Source: Methanoculleus sp.
Lineage (GTDB): Archaea; Halobacteriota; Methanomicrobia; Methanomicrobiales; Methanoculleaceae
Length of the DNA stretch: 64,000 nt
Assembly: GCF_030019085.1 (NCBI RefSeq)
Contig: NZ_JASEFJ010000008.1
Location: forward strand, 1-64,000
Reading direction: 5' to 3'
Shown: positions 56,433 through 64,000 of the stretch, in pieces
How the letters are laid out: every line of letters begins with the position of its first letter
Numbering within the stretch: position 1 is the first letter of the stretch
The notes under the pieces: model-generated
Told to the model about the DNA's origin: nothing
Database searches by the model: none
What the model saw: only the letters and a program-made list of their open reading frames with translations
Translations under genes and position numbers: made by a program

Positions 56433-57809
56433 TCAAGTTCTGTTCCTGGAGAGCGAGAGAAAGACCCCGAAGACCGATAGGGCCGTAAACGCCAGGAAGA
56501 TCAGCCGCAGACTTGCCAGGAACTCCGGAAACACTTCCGGAGTGACCGTCGTCGACCCCATGAGAACCGCAAAGACAACCAGGACGGCCCCCATGCTCAG
56601 CATCATCCCGAGCGAACGCATCGTCGCCACCATCGCTGATGCGCTCCCGTAGAACTGCTTCTCCACGCTCCCCATGATAGCGGTGGTGTTGGGGGAAGAG
56701 AACAACCCGACCCCGGTCCCCACCAGGAACAGGAGGACGAGGACGGCTGTGATCTGTGTCGTCTCGCTGAGCAGCGAGAGCCCGAAGAGCCCAACGGCAG
56801 CAACCGCCATCCCAGCTGAGGCTATAAGCCCTGGCTCCACCCGGTCGGCCAGTCGTCCTGCTACAGGGGCGACGAAGACCTGGACGATTGGTTGTATCAG
56901 GAGGAGCATGCCTGCGGCGGCGGGTTCGTAGCCCCGGATATACTGGAGGTAAAGGGAGAGGAGGAACGCGACCGCATACGTTGCGCTGTAGTTGATCAGG
57001 GCGGCAGTGTTCGAGGCTGCAAAGACCCGGTTCTTCTGGAGCAGCGAGACCGGCAAAAGGGGATCCGGCCGGTGCTGCTCCACCCGGAAGAAGACCACGC
57101 CGAGCACCAGCGATACCGTAAGGAGTACCAGACCGGAGGGGGTGGTGATCCAGGCCAGGCCCAGGAAGAGGCAGAGGATCAGGGTGGAGGAGAGGATCAA
57201 CCCCGGGACGTCAAAGTGTTTCTGCTGCCGTTCGTTCAAGAAAGCCGGGAACCACCTTGCATAGAAGACGACCGGGACTGCAAGGAGGGCGGTCACGATG
57301 AAGATGCTCCGCCACCCAAAGAACTGGGTCAGGACTCCGCCGAGGAACGGCCCGAAAGAGAGCCCGGCGTATACAGCGGTGGTGTTGATCCCGATCGCGT
57401 ATCCCCGTCTGCCTGGCGGGAAGAGGCTTGATATCAGGGCCACGCTGGTCGCGTTGATCATCGCCCCGCCCATCCCCTGCACGAACCGGAAGAGGAGGAG
57501 CAGGTTCATCGAGGACGTGAATATGGAGAGGATTGACCCGACGGCGTAGACGACGATCCCGATCAGAAATATACTGACCCTCCCTCGTGAGTCACCGAGT
57601 TTTCCCGCCGGAAGGAGGAATATGACCGATGCAAGGAGATAGGCGCTGGAGACCCAGGCCAGCGTGGCTGCATCGGCAGAGAACTCGGTGCCGATTACGG
57701 GCAGGGCGAGGTTGATCGCGGAGGCCGTGAAGGGGTTTATGAACGAGGCGACTGTGACCAGTGCAAGGATGACCCCCTGTGAATAAGTTCGTTCTCCCCC
57801 CTCTTTCAC
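56433..57809 (-). CDS. MFS drug transporter (DHA2/EmrB type)
   Basis: A 458-residue protein with about 14 hydrophobic helices. The MFS motif after helix 2 is LPAGKLGDSRGRVSIFLIGI, and FVQGMGGAMINATSVALISS is the DHA2-type motif C region. It is expected to be a proton-driven exporter of unknown substrates. It is divergent from a decayed MFS gene of a different subtype. Confidence 0.9.
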   Translation of the reverse strand: MKEGGERTYSQGVILALVTVASFINPFTASAINLALPVIGTEFSADAATLAWVSSAYLLASVIFLLPAGKLGDSRGRVSIFLIGIVVYAVGSILSIFTSSMNLLLLFRFVQGMGGAMINATSVALISSLFPPGRRGYAIGINTTAVYAGLSFGPFLGGVLTQFFGWRSIFIVTALLAVPVVFYARWFPAFLNERQQKHFDVPGLILSSTLILCLFLGLAWITTPSGLVLLTVSLVLGVVFFRVEQHRPDPLLPVSLLQKNRVFAASNTAALINYSATYAVAFLLSLYLQYIRGYEPAAAGMLLLIQPIVQVFVAPVAGRLADRVEPGLIASAGMAVAAVGLFGLSLLSETTQITAVLVLLFLVGTGVGLFSSPNTTAIMGSVEKQFYGSASAMVATMRSLGMMLSMGAVLVVFAVLMGSTTVTPEVFPEFLASLRLIFLAFTALSVFGVFLSLSRNRT

Positions 57810-57918
57810 GTCTATCCTCTATGCCTCAAGGCTATGTGCGGTAATAACGTTCGCGCTGAGTGCAGATAAGGGCATTGCCAGTCTTCGGTGGACTACTTTT
57901 AGGATCACGACAAGATAG

Positions 57919-59218
57919 ATGAACATGCGCGCCCCACCCCCGGCGAGCCAGCGGGATCTCCGCTGGACCTCAATCCGGCTCATCATGCTGCTAGGTGTGG
58001 CAAGCCTGTTCGGGAGCCTGATATCTAACGGCGCCAGGAGCGTTACCGGTCCCTATCTTCTCCTGCTCGGGGGAGCGCAACTGTTGTCGGGCTGGTTGCC
58101 GGGGCCGGCGAGTTTATCGGCTACGCCCTGCGGGCGGCCACAGGTGCCTACCCTGGCCGTAACCACCGATACTGGAAGGTAGCGATTGCCGGGTACTGTA
58201 TGCTGGCCGCCATCCCTATTCTTGCGTTCGCCGGTAACCGGGAGATGGCGGCAGCCCTCATTATAGTCAAGCGGATCGGGAAGGCCATCAGGACACCAGC
58301 GCGTGACACGATCCTCTCCTATGCGACTATGGCCGTCGGGAGGGGGTGGGGGTTCGGAGATGCGCTCGATCAGGTCGGTGCGGTCGCGGGCCCCCCGGTC
58401 ATCTTAGCCGCTTTGGTAGTCACCGGCGGTTATATGGATGGATTCCTGGTTCTGGCCATACCTCTCATAGGCGTCGCGGTTGCTCTCTTCCTGGCCTGGT
58501 CGGCGGTCCCGTCACCACGGTTCCTGGAAGTGGCGGAAAAGCGGGGAGACTACACCCCTTCGATCCTGCCCTATGCCACCTTCATATTCCTGGGAATGGC
58601 CGGGTTTGCCACTTTCCCGCTCGTGTCATTCCACCTTAAAGCCCAGGCGATCGTCTCCGACGCCGCTATCCCACTATTCTATGCGGGTGCGATGGTGGTC
58701 TCTGTTTTTGTGGCGCTGCTATTCGGTCGGGTCTTCGATCGTCTCGGTAGCCATATTCTTCTTGCAATCCCCATCATCAGCCTTGCAACGGATCTTCTCG
58801 CTTTCTCGGCCGATCCGCGTATAGTGGTTGCCGGATCGTTCGTCTGGGGGGCCGGGATCGGGATCTTCGAGCCCGTTCTACGGGCTTCGATCGCAGAGTC
58901 CACGAGCCTTGAGCGGAGGGGGAGGTCTACGGCACTATAACTGCGGTCTACGGGACGGCGTGGTTTGTTGGGAGCGCCTTGATGGGTGTTCTCTACGATC
59001 TGTCGTTCGGGCACATCGTCACCTATGTTGTTCTGGTCGAGGCCGCGGCGCTGGTGGCCTACCTCTGGTTGTACCGCTCAAGGATCCCGATCAGGCCGGG
59101 GGAAGGGCGGGGATATCGTCTCGTAATTCTTGGGGCTTTACTGATGGAGTGCACCGCCGATTGCGCCACCGATCAGGGAGAGGATGCCCTGGTATATGAA
59201 AGATATCAGGACGATTAG
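57919..59218 (+). pseudogene. Frameshifted MFS transporter
   Basis: Three successive frames together encode one MFS protein. Frame 1 runs from 57919 (SIRLIMLLGVASLFGSLISN) to about 58076. Frame 2 continues ATVVGLVAGAGEFIGYALRA from 58077 to about 58920. Frame 3 continues VYGTITAVYGTAWFVGSALM from about 58925. The second break sits at a G5 run (GGAGGGGGAGG). The last frame then runs about 80 bp into the DUF5518 gene on the other strand. Either two real lesions or sequencing slips could explain this. Confidence 0.85.
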
Positions 59219-59476
59219 GAACGACGTTCCGAGACCCGCGATGAACCCGAACACCCCGAAGAGAACCGTGCCCCCGATCAATATAAGCAGCGATATGACG
59301 ATGGCGCCAAGAAGCCCTGCAACTAACCCGGCTTTTGCCCCGTTCCAGATCCCGCCACGCACCAACCACCCGGCGACGAATCCGCCAGCTAGCGTCCCGA
59401 GTACGGGCAAGAGGAACCCTAGAAGAACCCCGACGAGCCACCCGACGATGACTCCTGTCCAGAAGTTATCTGCCAT
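59138..59476 (-). CDS. DUF5518 membrane protein, 112 aa
   Basis: A glycine-rich protein with four predicted membrane helices, beginning FWTGVIVGWLVGVLLGFLLP. This is the pattern of DUF5518, small archaeal membrane proteins of unknown function. It has its own promoter, GAGATATATACC (59511-59522 read on the minus strand), and overlaps the end of the MFS pseudogene. Confidence 0.8.
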   Translation of the reverse strand: MADNFWTGVIVGWLVGVLLGFLLPVLGTLAGGFVAGWLVRGGIWNGAKAGLVAGLLGAIVISLLILIGGTVLFGVFGFIAGLGTSFLIVLISFIYQGILSLIGGAIGGALHQ

Positions 59477-60372
59477 CTCTTTTTACTCACCGCTGAGTGT
59501 TCGAGAGAGAGGTATATATCTCTTGAGGCGGATTCAGGATCGTGGGGTCAAGTGTTCCCTGATTTTCAGTCTGGGGGTAACTGCCTTACCCCCTACAGGA
59601 GGGCGCCGGGGGGATGGAAACCTTCTCTGTCTCAGACGACCCGGTTCGGCAGGTTTCAACCGCTGAAATGGTCGTCTTCACAGATTGTAAACCCTGGAAG
59701 AGTAACCTTCAGGGTGGAGACAGACTAAACCAGTCGTTGGCTTCTGGTCCGTGGAGGAAAGATACGCTACAAACGCGGTGTCCTGACTTCGCCGTATAAC
59801 GTTATTCCGCCCGTGACTGTAAAACCACAATTGTTATCTACGAGAGGGGTGATCGAGACTTGAGGGTTGTTCACCCGGTAACAGGGAGGTGTTTCAAACG
59901 AGGATCAAACGTTATAAACCCCCGATCTCGGCGACCGCAAAGCCTTTCAGGGTTGTGCGGCGTTTGCGGTCCAACCCTACCTACACCCCGCTCATGACGG
60001 GTCCGGTTGTGAACGCTGCCGTGCTTGCTGCCCTCTCGGCTACATCGGCCATGTCGGGGTTGACGTTGGGTATCTGCATGCGCCTTGTGGGGCTTTGAGG
60101 GCGCCTGTTCATCTGTGTAACCTTTTTTGAGGGTTACAGCCCTGGTCAGGCTGGTTGTGTGGCAATCAGCGCCTGCTCATTGACTCTTTGCAGAGTTCTT
60201 CCCCATCATAACAGGATGGTCTTTACCTTTTCCCGGGGAGCGAAGGGTTGTGCACCCGACAACCTTGACTGGGTTGTCGCTGGCGCGGGGTTTGACTCAT
60301 TTCCTTCAGGGGTAAAAGGGATATCATGCTACTGCGTAGAGATAATGCTTACGCAAGATCAGGCGGTGACCG
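59477..60372. other. Gene-free segment before the ABC exporter
   Basis: I find no intact gene in nearly 900 bp. A plus-strand stretch (about 59729-59860) stays open and reads like protein (RWLLVRGGKIRYKRGV...), and a minus-strand ATG at 60112 opens 39 codons (MQIPNVNPDMADVAERAAST inside), but neither resembles a family I know. This looks like decayed mobile or gene DNA. Confidence 0.45.
59511..59522 (-). promoter_or_regulatory. TATA box of the DUF5518 gene
   Basis: On the minus strand GAGATATATACC lies about 40 bp upstream of the ATG at 59476, the usual distance plus a short leader. Confidence 0.6.
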
Positions 60373-61323
60373 ATGGAAGGGGCCGATATAATCGAGGTGG
60401 TGGGCCTTGAACATACGTTTGGTGAGGTAGAGGCGGTGCGGGGGATCAGTTTCACTGTCAAAGAAGGCGAGATATTCTCCTTTCTCGGTCCAAACGGTGC
60501 GGGAAAGAGTACCACTATCAACATACTTATAACCCTTCTCCCACTTCAGAGGGGGAGGGTGCGGGTTGCCGGTCACGACGTCGCCAGGGAACCCCGGAGG
60601 GTCAGGGAGGTTATCGGTATAGTTTTCCAGGACGAGGTGCTCGACCGCGACCTCACCGTCTGGGAGACGATGGAGTTTCACGGCCGCCTCTATGGTATCC
60701 CCCGCGACGAACGGCGCAGGCGGATTGATGACCTTCTTGTGGTCGTGGAACTCGACGCCAGACGGAATGAGCGGACAAAGAACCTCTCCGGCGGCATGAA
60801 ACGTCGTCTTCAGATCGCCCGCGGGCTCCTGACCCGGCCGGAGGTGCTCTTCCTGGACGAACCAACTCTGGGGCTCGATCCCCAGACACGGATGAGGATA
60901 TGGGACTACATAAGGCAGGTGAATCAGGCAGGAACGACGATATTCCTGACAACCCACTACATGGAGGAGGCCGATATGCTCTCCGACAGGATCAGCATCA
61001 TCGACCATGGCAGGATTGTCGTCTCCGGCACCCCGGATGAACTGAAGAACACCCTGGGGGAGGACGTCGTTTATCTTGAGACAGAGGATGATGAGAGGGC
61101 TCGTGAGTTTCTTCTGGGGGTGGAGGACGTCCGATCGGTCACCAGGTCACCCCGTGGTCTCTCGGTTGCGATCTCGGTCGATGGCGGTCACGCTCTCCCC
61201 CGGATCATCGATCGGCTGCGTGGGGTCGGGATCGAGATAGTGAGCGTGAACCTGAAAAAACCGACTATGGACGATGTCTTTGTTCACTATACCGGCAGGG
61301 AACTGCGCGACGGGAGAGGGTGA
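60373..61323 (+). CDS. ABC exporter ATPase (DrrA-like)
   Basis: A 316-residue ATPase. Walker A is FLGPNGAGKSTTINIL near residue 39, the signature LSGGMKRRLQIARGL, Walker B VLFLDEPTLGLDPQ, and the H-loop LTTHYMEEADMLSDR. The C-terminal extension ending KKPTMDDVFVHYTGREL is typical of the DrrA/DRA1 class that pairs with ABC-2 permeases. GGCGGTGA lies before the ATG. Confidence 0.93.
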   Translation: MEGADIIEVVGLEHTFGEVEAVRGISFTVKEGEIFSFLGPNGAGKSTTINILITLLPLQRGRVRVAGHDVAREPRRVREVIGIVFQDEVLDRDLTVWETMEFHGRLYGIPRDERRRRIDDLLVVVELDARRNERTKNLSGGMKRRLQIARGLLTRPEVLFLDEPTLGLDPQTRMRIWDYIRQVNQAGTTIFLTTHYMEEADMLSDRISIIDHGRIVVSGTPDELKNTLGEDVVYLETEDDERAREFLLGVEDVRSVTRSPRGLSVAISVDGGHALPRIIDRLRGVGIEIVSVNLKKPTMDDVFVHYTGRELRDGRG

Positions 61324-61329
61324 GCGGAT

Positions 61330-62166
61330 ATGGCGTGGGAGTTTCTTACCGTCTACTGGCGGGAGATGATCAGGTTTGTCCGGTTCAGGACGCAGCTCTT
61401 CTCATCACTCCTGCAACCAGCTATCTGGATGGCTTTCTTCGGGATCGCGATGTCCTCAAACCTCGACCGGTTCGCATCCTCCATACCTGTCCCGGCGGGG
61501 GTTATTCAGGTCGATTACCTCACCTTCATGGCCGCCGGGGTGATCGCGATGACCACTCTCTTTACGAGCCTCTACGGGGGGATGAGCCTCCTGTTCGATA
61601 AGAACTGGGGGCTAATGCGGGAGATGCTCGCAAGCCCCATGCCAAGGACACACATCATGCTCGGAGTCAGCCTCTCGGGGATGACGAAGTCGTTCATCCA
61701 GGCGGGTATCATCATGGTCTTCGGGCTCCTCCTCGGGGTTCGTTTCTTCCCCGGGTTTTCGGCCCCCCGGATAGCCCTCTCGGTAATTGGTGTGTTTGTG
61801 TTCCTGGGTGCGTTCTCGCTTGGTTTTCTCCTCCTCTCCTCCAACATCTCGATGCGGCTTGAAAGCCCCGAGGGTATGCAGGGGATCATGACTCTCCTCT
61901 CACTGCCGCTCTTCTTCGTCTCAAACGCCCTCTACCCCATCCAGGCGTTCCCGCCGTTTTTGCAGGTTCTCTCGACCTATAACCCGCTTACCCATCTCGT
62001 TACCGGGATCCGCTACTTTGCTCTTGGAAACGATTTCTTCGCTGTCGGCGCTCATTACACCATCACAACAGCAGAGGTCCTCACCTCTTTTGCGTACCTG
62101 ACAGTCTTTGCGGCTGTGATGTACCTCCTTGCCCGGAGGGCGTTTGAGAGGGCGGTTGTGGCGTGA
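61330..62166 (+). CDS. ABC-2 type permease (DrrB-like)
   Basis: A 278-residue membrane protein with six predicted helices. LLASPMPRTHIMLGVSLSG-type loop (EMLASPMPRTHIMLGVSLSG) and the C-terminal NPLTHLVTGIRYFALG are hallmarks of ABC-2 permeases. It starts 6 bp after the ATPase gene. The exported substrate is unknown. Confidence 0.92.
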   Translation: MAWEFLTVYWREMIRFVRFRTQLFSSLLQPAIWMAFFGIAMSSNLDRFASSIPVPAGVIQVDYLTFMAAGVIAMTTLFTSLYGGMSLLFDKNWGLMREMLASPMPRTHIMLGVSLSGMTKSFIQAGIIMVFGLLLGVRFFPGFSAPRIALSVIGVFVFLGAFSLGFLLLSSNISMRLESPEGMQGIMTLLSLPLFFVSNALYPIQAFPPFLQVLSTYNPLTHLVTGIRYFALGNDFFAVGAHYTITTAEVLTSFAYLTVFAAVMYLLARRAFERAVVA

Positions 62167-62233
62167 GAGTAACTTGCTCACCCCCCGGCGGATCAGCACC
62201 CCCATCATGGTCGTGGTGTAGCAGTGTTTAAGT

Positions 62234-62446
62234 ATGGATCCGACCAAACCCCAGTTGATGACAGCCTTGCAGACATATCGTTGCTCGATATGCGGCCATA
62301 TCTACGATCCGAAGGTCGGGGATGTGGATGCACCGCCGGGAACCGCGTTTGAAGACCTCCCTGATGACTGGCACTGTCCTGTCTGTCTTGCTGAGAAGAG
62401 CAAGTTCAGCGTATTTTCGTCGCCTCTCGGGCGCCTCGGGCTCTGA
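62234..62446 (+). CDS. Rubredoxin, second copy
   Basis: A 70-residue rubredoxin with a short N-terminal extension. Iron ligands lie in [16 protein letters not shown] and [13 protein letters not shown]; the second knuckle has Leu (CPVCL) where Gly is usual. [11 protein letters not shown] is the conserved linker. The start could also be the ATG at 62258. It differs clearly from the rubredoxin at 54502. Confidence 0.92.
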   Translation: MDPTKPQLMTALQTYRCSICGHIYDPKVGDVDAPPGTAFEDLPDDWHCPVCLAEKSKFSVFSSPLGRLGL

Positions 62447-62644
62447 GCGGTCAGGCCGCTTGCACACCATCCATTGCCTGGTGGGCAGGAGCGTGTTGCC
62501 TACAGGCGGATCCGCCCGAGCAGGCCGACCCGTGGTTTCTCCACCTGCACTCTTTTTTCAGGAGGATTGTATAAAGCCAAACTCATTTTGGGCGAAAATT
62601 ATCCCTGCCGAGCGTCTTACCAGGTATACATGCAAGAGGTGACC

Positions 62645-62797
62645 ATGAAACTGAAAGACACGGGTATCAACCGATCATCTGCATTAACCCCCCACCCCTC
62701 TCTGAATCTCACTTTGCGAAACCTTACCCTCACCTACCCCGGGCATTGCGGCAGATATTCTGCTCCCGGAGCACCACGGTTCAGCAACTCCACATAA
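62645..62797 (+). pseudogene. Possible 5' remnant of a gene
   Basis: A TATA box (62568-62576) and a near-ideal ribosome-binding site (GAGGTGA) lead into an ATG and 50 codons whose later part is low in coding character. It looks like the head of a gene cut off by repeat DNA. The original product cannot be told. Confidence 0.3.
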
Positions 62798-62971
62798 AGC
62801 AAAGGATCCCTTTCTACACCTCGGGGGCGGGGGCAGAAACAGGATCTCGGTGATGGGGTTGTGTTGACACAGGAGAACCTCCAGGGCAGCTTATCGATGG
62901 AAAATCACCCCCTGTCTCCTGTCTTGATGTGTTACCGGGACACTCTATTTTCGGGCAGGTAGGTGAACACC

Positions 62972-63180
62972 CCCACCACCCGGCTGCTCACGCGGCCTCC
63001 TCCCCGCCACCTACGAGGGGGGCGGGCAGTGATCGGCGATAGACCCGGATGGCCGTGCCAGATAGGTTTTCACTGTGATACTGTGGATGCACTCCCGGAC
63101 ACTGTATCCATGGAGAATCGCCCCTCCGGGAGGGGCTGACGGGGAGGGGGCGGAACGCCCCAGCCCATGTCTCCTGCATC
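62972..63180 (+). repeat. Diverged non-coding repeat, copy B
   Basis: The core 63021-63057 (GGCGGGCAGTG, CGATAGACCC, GGCCGTG) matches copy A at about 692-727, and the order of flanking blocks (CCACCACCC before; TCCATGG and GGGGGCGGAACG after) is the same. The boundaries are approximate. Confidence 0.45.
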
Positions 63181-64000
63181 TTAGGTCGAACAGTATTCGC
63201 TGACCACTCCCACCACCCGGCAAGGCCGTGCATGGGTCTTCTCTCCAGAGTCTCTCCCGTCTTTCTGGCAATTGCCCGCCGACAAAGCAGATGATACACA
63301 TTTTTCACGGTTTTAAACTACCAGGATCTAATATCAGGCCCCAGAGCAAGTGTACTTTTGCAAGGGGAGCGATCTTTGAGCCTTGAAGTGCGGATATAAC
63401 GGCAAAATAAGGCTGAAGATCCAGGTAGTTTTGGAGGGGGCTAATTTTCATACAATAGACGATCCCCCTTTCGTTTTCGCCACATTTGTCATCCTGAGGC
63501 CGTGGCTTCGTACCCGTGGTGTCCGGGGTGCTGGGTAGGTGTACCTCACAAGGGAGCCTGCGCTGTTGCCGGCCCCGGATCGGATCGTGTTTGTCCGATG
63601 TGATCTCCACTACGGTTTCGGAAAAGGCCCTCCATCCTAAGAAAGTTTGGATGTGATTGATTACGCCCAATCCACACCTACTCTTATTGAAGAGCAGATT
63701 GAACCGGTTACCCTGTGTCAATAGGGTTGGTGGAGCAAAAAAGTGGCATGGAGGTGGGATCGGGCAGGTGCCAGTCCTGCGTCTCTCTCGAGTTCGCATC
63801 CCCAGGGACGTTCCTTTCCCCCTCCCGTTACCGGGAGCCACTTGAAGCGTGAGAATAACAATCATATCTCCGCACGAGAAACTATCCGGTATCGAAGACG
63901 AACCTCTCTGGAAAGGCACCAGAGATTGAAAGACCCCACGCTGGCCCTGCCTCTCGTTCGTGGGTCGTTTAAGTCAGCCCCTAAATTTGCCGTATGAGAC

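Larger units (their letters stand above)
62447..64000. other. Gene-poor, repeat-rich right end of the window
   Basis: No gene could be assigned. The segment has a promoter-like TGTATAAAG (62568-62576) followed by GAGGTGACC-ATG at 62645 and a short frame (MKLKDTGINRSSALTPHP...) that decays after about 50 codons. It also holds repeat copy B near 62970-63180 and a second CCCACCACCCGGC motif near 63206. A long minus-strand frame (63305-63919) lacks recognisable motifs. Confidence 0.5.

Noticed and set aside
63305-63919. Minus-strand 204-codon frame at the right end
   Set aside because: No recognisable motif, biased composition, and no binding site; it may contain transposase debris but I cannot show it.

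Overview
The window is archaeal and looks like a methanogen of the order Methanomicrobiales, most likely a Methanoculleus-type genome. The evidence is a split RNA polymerase (B''/B' and A'/A''), a nine-gene A1A0 ATP synthase, thermosome, archaeal Lon, a Nob1-type PIN nuclease, TATA boxes upstream of genes, high GC and many overlapping stop/start junctions. The genus is inferred from overall character, not from a search.

Layout. 1-1119: 5' part of an IS200/IS605 tnpB with a conserved IS-end motif and non-coding repeat DNA. 1120-10089: an orphan gene, the cca-thpR pair, a glutaredoxin-like nrdH with no ordinary start codon, a class III ribonucleotide reductase (nrdD) carrying two inteins, and a DUF1786 gene. 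10108-18499: the RNA polymerase operon rpoH-rpoB2-rpoB1-rpoA1-rpoA2-rpl30e-nusA, read leftward behind tRNA-Lys. 18691-23033: psiE, a response regulator/roadblock pair, a decayed IS605 copy, a MinD-like ATPase with a small membrane coiled-coil protein, tRNA-Pro and a DUF89 phosphatase. 23142-33387: pgk, the complete ATP synthase operon, and two overlapping small genes. 33454-39077: type IV pilus-like TadC and TadA genes facing a pair of KaiC-like ATPases, one with a broken P-loop, then a BofA-like protein. 39078-48380: tldE/tldD, lonB, then prs-rtcA-nob1-gfcR and the thermosome. 48637-54660: tRNA-Ser, thiM-thiE, two trmO paralogues around a molybdate/tungstate ABC transporter, and a rubredoxin. 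54746-62446: HerA-like ATPase, an intact MFS transporter, a frameshifted MFS pseudogene, a DUF5518 membrane protein, an ABC-2 exporter and a second rubredoxin. 62447-64000: gene-poor, repeat-rich DNA.

How the genes fit together. Core information processing (RNA polymerase, tRNA 3'-end enzymes, Nob1, thermosome, Lon), energy conservation (ATP synthase, Pgk) and metal supply dominate. The accessory interest is concentrated in the intein-invaded NrdD, which shows no visible C-terminal glycyl-radical motif; in the TadA/TadC plus KaiC-like locus, which resembles an archaellum FlaH/I/J set without filament genes; in the TrmO-containing molybdate locus with a palindrome at its promoter; and in a family of diverged non-coding repeats near the IS remnants. 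I found no clear-cut new defence system, CRISPR array or rRNA gene.
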